Counted from the stretch's first letter, positions 47,816-59,871 are shown. The stretch is 64,000 nt of DNA from Ephydatia muelleri (GCA_013339895.1 JABACO010000009.1:7042921-7106920), one strand, 5' to 3'. The notes: generated from the letters alone by a model not told the origin. A program made the numbers and translations.

Positions 47816-49514
47816 AGTGGGAGCAGGGGTAATTTCATGCATTCACTCTATAAGGAATGATAATTAATGCGAGCCACTTTGATCACTAACGTATCTTTTT
47901 GGCAATGTATTATTCAAATTGCTGTGCGACTTCTGAATTTATGCCATCTTTTGCTGTTGTATATTGGATGAAGACTAAACATTTGGCAGGTAGATTTCAA
48001 ATCAGCCAACACGTTGATTGATGGAAAAAGGAGCTTCAACCAGATGCGACAAGCAGATAACAAATTGAGCATAACAAAATCATCACTACATGTCAAATAC
48101 AGAACCAGGAGACAGATTTGTCCCTTGTAACATGGCCGTTTCATCCGATGTTTTCACTTTTGCACATTGATTGATTCAGTCAGTTTCTATTCTTTCACCG
48201 TAAAAGGTGTGATCCACTAAGCAATATCCTTTGAATAAAAAAAAGATATCTTCAAGCTCGTATTGAATTAAAAAGTACACGCAAAATTTAACAACTTCTA
48301 ATAGAATATAACCTCAAGGCACAAACAAGGTGTTGTTTTCAAAGTGACTTGCAATGTCTGGATTTTTCCTACTTATTGCTTGCCCTCTGTATCTTGTACA
48401 TGTACTCACAAGTATCTGCAGATGAAAGAAAGGCTCATCCGTTTTCATGCCTCATCCCACTTCCTTGTCCTTGCATATCTGTAACAATTGATAGTTTTGA
48501 AGAGGCACATTCAGTAAAGGAGACCTGGTATATGTCTGACTAGAGGGTGGTAAACTGCCATGGAAAAGAATGTATAGTATTGGGTAAGCTCACACCTCAG
48601 TACACACACACACACGTGCCTGACAACATGTTTACACTTAAGCTAACAGAATACTATATATTTAATTTCAAATGCAGGTGAACAACATTTGAACATGCAT
48701 TACATTATTTGTCATATTCGCTCTTACTCCACTCACTCACACACACATCACACATACACACACACATACACATTTCTTCTCTCAATCCAGTTGACCTTTT
48801 GTGTCTCAGTCACCTCAGACATACTTTCCTTTTAACTCTCCGCACAATGCAACCAAATTTTTGTGCTTTTCTGCAGCTTTCTTTAAAGATGAAAACATCA
48901 TCAATCATTTCTACAAAGGACTGTGCTTTTGATGTTAGTTATTAAATGTAAACAATGCATCGTAATTGATGCAAGCATATTCTCATCTCTGTGTCCTGAA
49001 AGAATGTAGTTAAGATCCTAGATGAGTGCATAAGTCTTTCAGATGTCTGTGACTTATGGCGAAGTATTTTGCATGTTAATTACTTAATTTTATTTTAAAT
49101 TATCTACTTGGCTCATTTTGTAGTGTTGATGCCGGTACCAGTATAGTGTGTTGTTGTAGGTGGGATCTCTTTGCTTTGAGTTCTGAACTTATACATGTAT
49201 ATAAACTGGGCACTAATGTAATCGTCAGGTGACTGCATGGTCATTGCTCAGAACGATGCACGGAGAGGAAGGTGAGCGTACACCTGGCGCCCATCTGTGG
49301 AGGTTATGAACTTATAAATTTTCTGACCCCAATACGTGTACAATACTAATGTAATAGTTGTTTGGAGATACAGACCGACACGGCGGCAATGGTTATTATG
49401 CAATCCATCGTAATAATTATCGACCAAAACGGCCAGAAGAATTTTGGCAGTGTTAACCCACAAACGTGACTAGTATTTGGCCCGTGCCGTCACCTACAGG
49501 GCTGTAACATAACG

Positions 49515-49610
49515 CTACCTAAATGCGAAATGGCACGACCCAAATACGAGATGGCACAACCCAAATACGAGATGGCACCACCCGAAAACGCGTTGGCACG
49601 ACTCGAAACG
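49515..49610. repeat. 21-bp minisatellite
   Basis: Four to five units around CCCAAATACGAGATGGCACGA. Confidence 0.8.
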
Positions 49611-50039
49611 AAAGCGGGCGCGCATTGAATTATGGCCGTTTCACCCATAGAAAACATCTTCACCCATTTGGGACCATTAAAGCAACGAAATTCTTCTAGA
49701 GGTAAAAACTTTTCGTTGTGTTGACGGTTCCGAAACAGGCGAAGATGGTGGTTGTTCAGTAGCGATAAGCCACTTGCCGAAGCTTGCTGAGTTGGTTCTG
49801 AAAAGAGCCGTCTTCGGCTCTTCGAAACACATTACGTCACTTTTTAATGTTATGGGTATGTAATCATATACATGCTCATTTTTCACCACACAGAAACCCA
49901 TATACTCAAGGCTGGCTCCCCGTAGAAGAGCCGACCCACAGAAACCAGGGCGACAACCAGGCACATATCAAATGCCTTGCTTGATCACATCAACACTATT
50001 GCACCACCAAAGGTTGTGTGTCAAGAAGTCCCCTAAAAT

Positions 50040-50462
50040 TTTCCCCAATGCGTAGGCAAAAGCAATGGCAAATAATCCACAGTCGGGTGGTATGCTGAAG
50101 AAACTTTATGATACGTTTGTGTAAGATGCATGAAAGAGCTCCTCTTTAACTTTATTAACAAATTCTCTGCCTTGGTCCGAAATGATAACTCCATAGCATC
50201 CAAACCTAATACATATAATATAATAACATGCATTGATCCATGTACACATGATGCATGCAATCAATTAAAATCTTGCATGTATATTTTCCCAAATTTTTCA
50301 CATACCTGCAGAAAGTTTCGAATGAGAAATCTTTGCTGCAGTCTTATCCTTCAGTGGCGCAGCTTCAGGCCACTTGCTGAAACAATCTATTAAAGTGACC
50401 ACATACTTATTACCCTTTGAGGTGGTGGGCACTGGACCAATGAGGTCTATACCAACCTACTG
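50040..50462 (-). pseudogene. Ty3/gypsy-type integrase remnant, joined to a Ulp1-like motif
   Basis: The minus strand reads VGIDLIGPVPTTSKGNKYVV, TLIDCFSKWPEAAPLKDKTA, then after a gap GVIISDQGREFVNKVKEEL and HKVSSAYHP, the usual order of a gypsy-type integrase core with its two catalytic aspartates. Directly after AYHP the integrase resemblance stops, and a neighbouring frame reads PDCGLFAIAFAYALG, which resembles the catalytic Cys region of Ulp1/SENP-type cysteine proteases found in some transposons. Several stops and gaps make it inactive. The Ulp1 reading is tentative. Confidence 0.7.
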
Positions 50463-51389
50463 GTAGAATATATGTTGAGATTTATATATGATACATGTAC
50501 CTCCGCACAAAGTCACGAACCTGGTGCCAAACATTTGGCATTGGTACAACTGATAGAATGCAGCTTAGCATTGGACTTAACATTAGTTCTGTGACACTTG
50601 TCAAAGTGTTGTATCTTCATTCATGTTCTTCCAGAAGAAACAACTGGATATTTTTTGAATGGTTTTATCTCTGCCTAAGTAGCTTCCTTTACATGTATGC
50701 GCCTACAGGTACACAATTATCATAATAAATATACTTTCTGTTTTACCCTCAATCCCAACATTCAATCCATTCAACAGGTACACGTGGCTTATGGAATTCA
50801 CGTGAAGAGCTATAAATGCCTAGGAGTCATTACACCTTTGGCGTATATGACCAGGGGAGTCATATATGCCTGTGAGTAATTTATGCCTCTGACACTGATA
50901 CTGGCATCAACACTACAAAGTGATCCACGATTGACAAGTTCAATTGGGCTAACGCATCAAGTAAATAATCATTAGATAATTAGCATGGAAGCATTAGTAT
51001 GCCTCTCATAAGTCAACAGACATCTGAAAGACTTATTCTCTCCTCTAGGATCTTAACTATATTCTTTCAGGGCACAGAGATGAAAATATGACCGGCACCA
51101 ATTACCATGCATTGTGACTGACATTTCAGTGCGCGCGGTAGTAAGCTATAGGCATGCACAATAGTGATGCATTGATTAAGTGCGCAGCTTAGACGGGAGC
51201 CCCTTTTCTTACCGTGTACACAAAAGGTTAATTAGCTTGTAGCTCTTGTGTCTCTGTTATGACATCCATTAACACCTGATGGTTAGTAAACAAACTAAGT
51301 ACAGAGAGGTTGTTGTTTTTTGCTACCTTAAAATCCCATTAGTTTAAAAATTCATTACCTTCATTCTGCTCCAAACGAATGTCTCACTA

Positions 51390-52740
51390 AAATGCGAGTT
51401 AAAGAACACCCTGCATTCTCCAGCCTACTCACTCAGAGCACCCATCAAGGTGAAGCCATTCTCAACTGTGAGCACTTCAGCACTCTGGGACAGCTTCTGA
51501 AGGTGACAGCACATGTGATGAAGTTTATTTCAATCCTGAAGACCAAGGTCAAGAGCGCTTCTCTGATGGCAGCAGATTTTGAAGGAGCTGAGATGTATTG
51601 GGTCAGGGTGTCACAGGAAATGCAGCTTACTCAGAGTGAACAGTTTGGACTCTGGCAGTAACAGCTTGGATTGTACTGTAGTGCGGATGGCATGTGGAGA
51701 TGTAAGGGAAGACTACAGCATGCTGACCTACCTGAGCCTGCAAGGCATCCCATATTCCTTCACAAAGGACATCACTTCACCTGGATGATTGTGAGTGATT
51801 TTCATGCAAGGATAATGCACAGTGGGGTGAAGGAGATCCTGACACAACTGCGAACCAAGTATTGGGTTGTGAAAGGCTGTTGAATGAGGGTAAGGTGTGT
51901 AAGCGCTTCAACTCTCGTCCGTTCAGTGATCCAAGTGTTCCACAATTACCTAGAGTGAGAGTATCACCACCATTCAGCTCCACTGGTGTAGAGACTATGC
52001 AGGACCTCTGTACCTAAAAAATGGTGATAAGGTCTGGATCAGCCTGCTTACATGCTGTGTTTGTGCTGTTCATCTAGAACTGGTTCTGGACCTGACTGCC
52101 ATGGCGTTCGTCTGTTGCCTGAAACGCTTCTTAGCTAGATGAGGTATTCCTCAGAAATTATGCACAGACAACAGCAAGACCTTCAGATCTGCCAACAAAT
52201 TATAACATCCATCTTGGACATGCCAGAGACTCAACAACACTTCATAGATGTGCGCATACAGTGGACCTTCATATTGGAGAAGGCTCCTAGGTGGGGAAGG
52301 TTCTACGAGAGGATGATTCGAGAGGATGATTCAGTCTATGAAGAGGTGCTTGAGGAAGGTCATCTCATCGGCAAGGCAAGAATGTCATACGACGAGTTCA
52401 AACAGGGTTAGTAGAAGTGGAAGCCATATTCAATTCCCACCCAATCTCATATTTGTCTTCAGAAGACTTCAAAGAACCCCTCACACCCTCTCACCTGTTG
52501 TTGGGTCACCATCTGTGCACCTTACCTGACCCGTTAACTCATTCAAAGGATCCAGAGTTTGAAGAAACCAATGCTGTGATGGAGCTGAGTCGCCAGATGC
52601 GTCATCTGAGCCAGATCTTAGAGCACTTTTGGATGCAGTGGAGGTCAGAGTGTTTGATGGGACTTAAAAAATGCTGTGAGATGGCTCATATGACCAATCT
52701 AAGGCACACTAATCTAATCTCATATTACCAATCTAAGGCA
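51390..52740 (+). pseudogene. BEL/Pao retrotransposon integrase remnant
   Basis: Collinear pieces in shifting frames. Upstream of the zinc region: LGLYCSADGMWRCKGRLQHA and HARIMHSGVKEILTQLRTKY with WVVKG. Integrase core: SPPFSSTGV, DYAGPLYLKNGDKVWI, LLTCCVCAVHLELVLDLTAM and DNSKTFRSA. Third part: IQWTFILEKAPRWGRFYERM, RMSYDEFK, then EAIFNSHPISYLSSEDFKEP and LTPSHLLLGHHLCTLPDPLT. These follow the BEL/Pao pol order exactly. At least five frameshifts or stops are present. The protease and polymerase regions and LTRs are not seen. Confidence 0.85.
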
Positions 52741-53199
52741 CACTAATTTATTTTAATGCCAGTTGGCTCGATTCAGCAGAAAATTGTTAAAATGTAAAGC
52801 AAGTTCCCATGTGAGCATTAATTGGGGTATGGGTGATATATAGGCTGTACTCATGAAGTGGTATTTTTAGACTGTGTTTCTCCCTGCAATCAATCTCAGG
52901 TGCCTCACTTATCCATCATCACTGTTCAGCAAAGCAGTTGACCTCCTACATGTCTATCATCAGAGCTAGTATTCAGCTGAACAACTAGATATTGCATATC
53001 TACATGTACAATGATTCTTGCACATCTATGAATTAATGCATTTATGCCATGTGTCATCAATTGCTCATAGTTTACAAAGTAAATTAAATGGCTGTGTAAC
53101 CAACGTACGTAATGGTTCGATCTGTAACAACATGCATGCATAGCTCTTGGAAATATATAGACTGACATAGGAGTAGCGCGATTCTCAGTGAAGGCATGG

Positions 53200-53580
53200 C
53201 TGGTAAAGATTCTTGTCGGCTGACTGATCAATCGCATTGTCATGGAGTTACCAGAGACATATTACCAACTACCTTTGACATCACTCTCCTTTTGGTTGAG
53301 CAGTCTGAGTGTGGCACTACTGCTGAAGCCACAGAAGTAAGAAAGCACACATCCAATGACCCAAAATGTGCTGAGCTGGGTTGGGTGTGTGTATGGAAGC
53401 CTATAGCAAACTGGGGTGCTCGAGGTAGCTGGGCGAACCTTCACACTACTGGCCACCCACCTAGCCTTGGGCTCCTTCCTCAAATCACAAAGCCAGGGTG
53501 ATCAGTGACATCTTTGGGAGCTGAATGTCACCTTTGTGAGAGCAATTGCAAGAACATCTACTGAACTTGGTGTGTTCTGC
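53200..53580 (+). pseudogene. Reverse-transcriptase C-terminal fragment RT-3
   Basis: Reads TTFDITLLLVEQSECGTTAE, ATEVRKHTSNDPKCAELGWV, then after a shift ELNVTFVRAIARTSTEL, the C-terminus of the retroelement family. A piece homologous to its last 80 bp occurs in inverse orientation at 61180-61322. Confidence 0.75.
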
Positions 53581-53879
53581 CTCAAGTGGCGTCATTCCCA
53601 TCACAAGGACGTTGCCTCTGAGGAACAACCTCTGTTGTTAGAATTCAGGGTGAGGGAACCAAACCTGAGCAATGCGGAAAACAGAAGCTCGACTAGGTGC
53701 CAGCAAACCGCTTGAAAGTTAGCACCACATTCCTCAGCACCGCATTTCAATTTATTGAATTATCACCTGGTAAGTAAGATGCGACCAAATTGCAATGAGT
53801 GTGCAGGCTTAATGGATCACGTACCACAAACTATAATGATTTTATCAACGGGCTGGGCTGTAAGGTATGTACAATTATG

Positions 53880-54540
53880 AGAGGATGAGAATTGAACGTA
53901 TACACAACATCACTGTTGTAAGAAATTCATAGAGAGGGAACCAAATCTGAGAAATGCTGTGTTAGGCTCTTTTTACATGTACGGCTTGCACTGCCATGCA
54001 AGCCATGCATGGAGGTCCTACAAATGAACTGTTAAGATTTGTATCCTGTACCTTACTAAGCAGTCAGGGTGACTGGGCCATTTATAAATGTATATCAGCC
54101 TTAAGTACAATTGTCTAATTAAACAATGTGTTATTGCAATTGAAATGTGAGTTTTCAAAGTTTCTTTTGCTTTTAAATGTGCAACAAAATGATAAGAAGA
54201 AGAATAAAAATTCCTTCCTGCATGTCTACCTGCTATGGTTCTCATCCAAAATTGTGGCGTCCTGTGTGTCATTTAAGCTCACAGTTCAGCATTTGGATCA
54301 AAGCTCTTTGTCATATTTATTCAACAGCTTGCCGCCATCATTGTTGCTGGTGATGAGTGTTTATGCCTTCTGCTTCAGGCCTGGTACCTTGACAATAGTA
54401 CTTTATTAGGCTCACCTGTTAATACAAGTTTAAGTTGGTGTGGTGGGCCATTTGGGTGTCCACAGCAACACTCGTCCAGCAGATGTGCTTGTTGATGTGT
54501 GATAGGTGAAAATCAGCACTATCACACATCAATAAGCAAC
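53880..54540. repeat. Direct repeat R1, copy 1
   Basis: Matches 56420-57440 in order: GAGGATGAGAATTGAA, CATGCAAGCCATGCAT, GTGTGTCATTTAAGCTCACA, CTTCTGCTTCAGGCCTGGTA, CAGCAACACTCGTCCAGCAG. Copy 2 has about 380 bp extra near 56580-56950, where the CAGTCA-C-TGACTG stretch is present in inverse orientation. Confidence 0.8.
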
Positions 54541-55265
54541 TACAAAAGAACTTGAATGGCCTTCAGATTCAGTAAGAAGCATGGCTACCAGATGTGGGTT
54601 CAGCATTCAGAGTGGCAAGTGGCTGGAACATAGCCTGGTTCATGGCTACAGGCTTCGGCTTAATCACAAAGATACAAAAGCAGGAATTGTGTTGAGATTA
54701 ATGCAACTAACTTGGACACATCATGTTAAAAATTTATGCATTCATTTGTGACCATTATTTCCCACCATAACATTGCTTGTCAACTAATGTGTTCGATACT
54801 GCTTTCTGAAGCAGACTATTTCAGTAGGCAGTACATATGCTACATGTATGTGCATGCAGTGTGATGGAATAGAAGTACGAAAGATTTCATGTGATAATCC
54901 ACCTTTTGTGTCTTAAATATAGAACTGCAATGACGCAGTGCAGAACAAATTTATTCATTGACAAGATGCTCAAATGCATTATGTAACATGTCATGGGTAA
55001 ATTTAAAAACAAAATAGCGTTGTGCTCAAATATATTCTCTGTGTTTCGTTGTCTCAGTAGTTCTGACATCACATTGTTTGATTACTCCTCTTTTAGGTTC
55101 ATGACTCTGGTCTCCCTGCTTGCTGACAAAACACCAGCACAACAAGGTCATCCAAACGTTGTCAGAGTTGGTGAACTTTCTTGATGTTGTTCTACACATT
55201 GTTACACTATTCATTGTTGTTAGTATTGAAGAGACAAATATAATATAGGCCTTCAGTTTCACACA
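54541..55265. other. Spacer, nothing recognised
   Basis: No gene or clear repeat. Confidence 0.4.
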
Positions 55266-55269
55266 TGCA

Positions 55270-55650
55270 CTCTTTCAATGCTGATGTACACTGTAGGAAG
55301 CTGCCTTAATGCCATTCATCAAGTTCCAGTAAAGTAAACATGGAGCCAAAATTGATACGCAGATGACTCTGCTTGCACTACTGACCTCAATCATCTACAC
55401 AAGTGGTTGGGAAGCTGTTTGATGGATCTAAGTATGGTAGAACCAACAAAAGCCATACTAATTGTGGACAAAGATTAGACCACCTTTTGGTACCAAAGTA
55501 CATGTAGTGAGACCTTTGGAACTTGAAACATTTAACCAGTATATTAAAGGCAAAGTCTAGGAGAGGATAAATCTCATTTCACAGCAGCTTTTGCATCTCT
55601 ATCTAAATCTTTGAATGATCTAATTACTCTTAATTACTTTGTTGGGACTA
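55270..55650 (+). pseudogene. Reverse-transcriptase palm fragment RT-4
   Basis: Frameshifted remnants read YADDSACTTDLNHLHKWLGS, EPTKAILIVDKD and HFTAAFASLSKSLND. They match the region around YADD in RT-1 closely, so it is a second copy of the same subfamily. Confidence 0.78.
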
Positions 55651-56089
55651 AAAATAGCCTGTTGAGTTAATTTACATGTGGATGAGTATCTTATGATGAG
55701 CTCCTACATGATCAGGAGGTCTGTATCAGGATGTTGTGATGCTGATCAATGTGATACTGTAAGGGTGCCCTACATGTGCCACAACTGTATACTGCTGTAT
55801 TAATAGAGCATCACTGCCACCACATGTTAAGAACCTATACACATGTACCGTCAGTATCAATAAACAATCTGTTTCAACAGTTCATGCACACAAAAACACA
55901 GCAAGTTCTTTGTAGTCCACAATGAGGCCCTTCTGCTGTTCAACATGTATACAGGTGTTGATAAGTATTTTGCTTTTGAGGCATCAAAGTGCAAGCTAGG
56001 TTGAGATTTGAATTCAAACATTATGATTTCATTCTCCAGTGCTCAGTGAATCTTATGTAGTTGCATTTCTAAGCACTCATCATCTGCAT

Positions 56090-56345
56090 CTATGGCACTA
56101 TAATGACCTTGTGAAGGATACGTGCAAAGAGTAAAGGACCCACTGGGCCGCCTTGTTGGACTCCAGATTCAGAGCTTACTTAGGTGGCCCATGGGGTGCC
56201 ATAGAATGTGATGAACTCCATAGTACCAGAAAGCCCATGAAACGAGGTTCGGAAGTACAAAAGCACATTCATCTAGGAATGCCTGTCTGGATGCAAGGCT
56301 AAAGGTATTCTTTAAGTCCACCTTTACCAATATATTCTAAACTGG
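56090..56345 (-). pseudogene. Reverse-transcriptase fragment RT-5
   Basis: The minus strand reads VDLKNTFSLASRQAFLDECA, FWYYGVHHILWHPMGHLS and, after a one-base shift, ESGVQQGGPVGPLLFARILH. The last piece is the finger/palm motif before the catalytic site (QQGDPLGP in relatives; here G replaces D). It belongs to a second subfamily, distinct from RT-1. Confidence 0.78.
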
Positions 56346-56419
56346 TTTAAAAAAAAAAGGCAAGTTGACCACCTACATGTATGTATGGGCCATTTACGGA
56401 TATGTCTAAACTATTGTGT

Positions 56420-57440
56420 TGGATGAGGATGAGAATTGAATGCATAAGGCTGCACAACATCACTATTGTAATAATTCATAGTGAGAGAACCAAATCTGAG
56501 CAATGCTGCTTGCACCGCCATGCAAGCCATGCATAGAGGTCCTACAAATGAACTGTTAATTGTGAATTTGTATGATATATCCTGTATTTATGAATATTTA
56601 TATATAAATAGGATAGTGTCAGCATAATTGCCCTTGTGATACTTATTCAAAATTTCCAGAATAAGCAAAACGATAGCATCCATGCTTAACCATTTATCTT
56701 GTTTATTGCACCACTATTTGCTGATTGAATAACAAAGTTATAACAGATTTTAATACTGAGTTACATAGAAGAATGAGAGGGAGCCTCAGGAGCAGGAGGC
56801 AGACAGGAGGGAGAAGCAGAAATGAGAGGAGAGAGGTGTGAAAGGTGTGAGCAGAGAAGAGAGGCTAAGAAGTGAGCTGGTTGTTTAAAGTGATCAGTCA
56901 TTTAGAAACACCTGCATCTTTTACTATTTATGGAGCATCTAGTAGATGGCTCTGAAGGCCCAGTCACGCTGACTGCTTAGTATGCCAGCCTTAAGTTAAA
57001 TTGTCCAATTAAACAGTGAGTTATTGCCATTTAAATGTGAGTTTTCAAAGATTTTTCAGATTATATTTTGCAACAAAATGTGCTTAATAAAATTAAGAAG
57101 AATATAAACTCCTCTCTTGCATATCTGCATGCTATGGTTCTCAAAAACAATTGTGGCATCCTGTGTGTCATTTAAGCTCACAGTTCAGCATTTGGATCTA
57201 TCCTCTTTGTCCTATTTATTCAGCAGATTGCGGCCATCATTGATGCTGGTGATGAATGTTTACACCTTCTGCTTCAGGCCTGGTACCTTGACAAATATTT
57301 CTTTATCTGGCTCACCTGTCTGTACACATTTAAATTGGTGTGGTGGGCCTTTTGGGTGTCCACAGCAACACTCGTCCAGCAGATGTGCTTGTTGATGTGT
57401 GATAGGAGAAAATCAGCAGCACTTTGATGTTAGGGTTATC
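56420..57440. repeat. Direct repeat R1, copy 2
   Basis: The second copy of R1 with an extra AG-rich stretch (56765-56880). Both copies lie next to reverse-transcriptase fragments and may be the untranslated part of that retroelement. Confidence 0.75.
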
Positions 57441-57689
57441 CCTCCACTTAATCATGCCACTTTGTGTGATGCTTGTAAATCAGCAGGAACTCCTGCTTAG
57501 ACAGCAGAGACCAAAAATGTTAGTAGTTTGGAGGGTAAGTATTATTCACAGTTGAAATGTATGGCAATTGGGGCAAATAATAATAATAATCATCATCATT
57601 ATTATGACAATAACCAACACCTCAACAAGGCCGTTGCTATATACAACCAGTCAGTGATCCCAATCCATTGCATAGCCACTTCGTCTCAA

Positions 57690-58460
57690 TACAGAGAAGC
57701 TTTCTGCTGCTATTGATGACACAGTTTATTTGTTACTTTTTCACTCCTGCCACTCTTCCACAAGACAAGGCCAGGCTTACTGCAGTAGCCACTCCACATG
57801 CCTCTGCTTGGCTGTCAGTTGTCCCAAATGACAACTTGGGGCTCTATCTCACTCCTCATGAGTGGAGAGCTGTGACCAGGCGGTCCAGGATTGGAGCTGA
57901 TGTAAACCCTGAGCATTCAAAATGCCCTTTGTGTCACCAACATCATAACAAATCTAGACATCATGCCACAGTTGCAATACTAATGGTGAACACATCAGCC
58001 GAATCAACGCTATTCGTGATGTGACATATGACATGTCATCCCAAGCTGCTTATTCTCCTCAATTGGAAGAGCAGTACATCCTCCCTGGAACTGAGATGAA
58101 ACCAGCAGACCTTTTAATTCCAACGTGGTCTGCCGGCAAATCTTTAATTTTGTCAGCCCAACACAATCCCATCTGTTCTGTACAATCACCCTCAGACTGA
58201 AAAGCTTTTTGCAGCTCGCCGGAGGGAGGAGCAGAAAAACACCAAGCATCAAGAAGCACTTCACACTCAGAACATTCTGTTTATTCCCATGGCAGTAGAA
58301 ACGTTTGGTTGATGACAATTAGAAAGCAAACCACTTTTTGCCACTCCTGCAGGCAGAATATCAGGTCGCACTAACGAGGCAAAATCATGTGTAACCAACC
58401 AGCTATACCAAAGATTTGGTATCACTTTGCAGAGGCAACATGCCAGCTAGAGCAATGATT
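57690..58460 (+). pseudogene. Reverse-transcriptase C-terminal fragment RT-6
   Basis: Pieces in order: TPHASAWLSVVPNDNLGLYL with TPHEW, CPLCHQHHNKSRHHATV (zinc-like C..C...H...H), MKPADLLIPTWSAGK, PMAVETFG and QLYQRFGITLQRQHAS. Stops and frameshifts separate them. It is the most complete C-terminal domain in the right part of the window. Confidence 0.78.
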
Positions 58461-58562
58461 GTGGAGCAGTATTGTAAAGTGTGTCAGAGTTATGCATGAA
58501 CGTTTCTTTTTATAATGTATCATACCTTGTTTTTCTCATCACAATAATGATAATAATGATGT

Positions 58563-58790
58563 GAAGAGCTGGGTTGGATTTACATATCGCTTGCAGCTGA
58601 GGCTTGCTCTTGTTGGGGCAAGGAAGCACAGAATACTTTCCCCAGGCTGGCTGTCAATCTTGCCACAAGAGCGAAGCAAGTATGACAGCAGAGTCAGCAG
58701 CCTTGGCAGCTGATCCGCCAAAGCATAATCCCAGTCATGCTAAATGTACTGAACTTGAAATGGTTGCCACCATACGTGAGTTTAATAATG
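58563..58790 (+). pseudogene. Reverse-transcriptase C-terminal fragment RT-7
   Basis: Reads CEELGWIYISLAAEACSCWG, KEAQNTFPRLAVNLATRAK then stop, and afterwards AESAALAADPPKHNPSHAKC. In related copies the RKH...KC piece comes before ELGW, so two overlapping partial copies seem joined here. Confidence 0.65.
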
Positions 58791-58796
58791 CTTAAT

Positions 58797-58797
<1 letters not shown>

Positions 58798-58833
<36 letters not shown>

Positions 58834-58841
58834 CCCCCCCC
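58798..58841. repeat. Poly-C tract with one T
   Basis: 33 C, one T, 10 C. Frames rich in proline or glycine across it are artefacts. Confidence 0.9.
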
Positions 58842-59237
58842 AACATACATCTCCCTTTGTTTGCGGGTTCTTGTCAGAGTCTCTCTGGCAGCGTAATGAC
58901 AATGCCTGTTCTAGATCTGGTGCTTGTGGCAATTGGGCTTGATCTCTCAGGTTGGATACGCTGTTGATAATTCCCTTCATCACCTCTAATTTCGAAATCG
59001 TTATAACGTCATCATTCATGCTAGTCTCCTCTGTGACATGTATTTCATTGCTGTTGTCCTCCAAATGTCCACTCTGCTGAATGCCTGGGACCATTATAAG
59101 ATGTTGGCGATTTCTGTTATTGGTGCCTGGAGACAGATTTATAAAATGCTTTGTGATATGGCCATTCAGGAATCAGCCAGCTTGTTACTTGTGGTATGGT
59201 TGTGCGTATGCGTCAACCAAATAACAGTTCAGCTGGA

Positions 59238-59430
59238 CTCAGACCAAGATGTTGCCCTGAAGTTAAGAAGAGCCAGATGAGGGTCATCAGCTAGCTGAAG
59301 GAGTGCTTAGATTTGTTTACTGTCTGTTCAGCTAGCCCATTGCTACTAGGGTGCTGAAAACCGTATGAAGTAGCAAATGCTTTTATTTGTTTAGAAGTGT
59401 ACTGCAGCCCATTATCTGTGACGAGACCTC
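59238..59430 (-). pseudogene. Gypsy-type integrase remnant, second copy
   Basis: The minus strand reads GLVTDNGLQYTSKQIKAFAT, YGFQHPSSNGLAEQTVNKSK, then after one shift ADDPHLALLNFRATSW. These correspond to the second catalytic D (TDNG), the catalytic E (here in GLAEQ) and the DP.LALL.RAT motif of Ty3/gypsy integrases. Nothing of reverse transcriptase or LTRs adjoins it. Confidence 0.8.
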
Positions 59431-59439
59431 TGAGAGAGG

Positions 59440-59500
59440 ATTCCCACCTCCGGAAGAGGATTCACACCTCCGGGAGAGGATTCCCACCTTCGAGGAGGAA
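59440..59500. repeat. Short minisatellite GAGAGGATTC-CACCTCCGG
   Basis: Three units of about 21 bp around AGAGGATTCCCACCTCCGG, just upstream of the TATA box. Confidence 0.75.
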
Positions 59501-59590
59501 TGCATTTCCGGCGGGACTATTATTCCGGGGGACGCTATTCTGGCTTCTCGGGCCTGGTGCATATCCCCGCTAATTAATTAATTTGGAAAG

Positions 59591-59598
59591 TATAAAAT
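59591..59598 (+). promoter_or_regulatory. TATA box candidate
   Basis: TATAAAAT lies 65 bp upstream of the ATG at 59663, a normal spacing for a short 5' leader. Confidence 0.5.
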
Positions 59599-59662
59599 AC
59601 GCGCTCTGTGTGCTATAGATCATTCATATTCTTTCGCTGTGATCTGACCACAGACTTCAAAA

Positions 59663-59871
59663 ATGTCTGGTCTAGGCGCGAAATTAATCCTATTGTTCGC
59701 TCTGCTGGGAGCAGCGCTGGCGACGCCACTGCATGGAGGCTGAAAAGAACAGTCTGTCCGACTCTGTCGGCTAACGATCTTACAAAAATGGAAGATGACG
59801 ATTCTGAACTGGAACTTCAGCAATATGAAGCTGAACTGATGCCAGCGTATGCGATTAGTGAACACGCAGAG
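59663..59871 (+). CDS. Candidate secreted peptide, exon 1 (frame broken)
   Basis: The ATG at 59663 opens MSGLGAKLILLFALLGAALA followed by TPLHGG and a stop: a textbook signal peptide with a hydrophobic core and an ALA cleavage site. The neighbouring frame is open to a splice donor (GAG|GTATAC) at 59871 and reads SANDLTKMEDDDSELELQQY then EAELMPAYAISEHAE, acidic as propeptides often are. The signal and the acidic part are in different frames, so one base must be missing or extra, through mutation or sequence error. The host family is unknown to me. Confidence 0.42.

Larger units (their letters stand above)
45957..48975. repeat. Large inverted repeat (foldback), arms about 800 bp
   Basis: 45957-46760 and 48160-48975 are inverted copies. 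Shared pieces include AGCACAGTCCTTTGTAGAAA, TGTCTGAGGTGACTGAGACA, ACTGAGGTGTGAGCTTACCC and GAAAGAATAGAAA. Each arm also has a CA/GT run that has changed length independently. The loop of about 1.4 kb holds no gene. Confidence 0.75.
48951..51115. repeat. Second inverted-repeat element sharing an arm end with the first
   Basis: 48951-49150 and 50890-51115 are inverted copies of about 200 bp, sharing CATCTCTGTGTCCTGAAAGA, GTTAAGATCCTAGA, GTCTTTCAGATGTCTGT and TTTTGTAGTGTTGATGCC. The left arm begins at the outer end of the previous foldback. The interior contains the gypsy integrase remnant and a 21-bp minisatellite. Confidence 0.7.

Noticed and set aside
58792..59094. Glycine-tailed frame on the minus strand
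   Set aside because: It ends in the poly-C tract and has no recognisable domain.
59608..59662. Upstream ATG at 59608 as the start of the acidic frame
   Set aside because: It lies only about 15 bp after the TATA box, so it would be upstream of the expected transcription start, and it gives no signal peptide.
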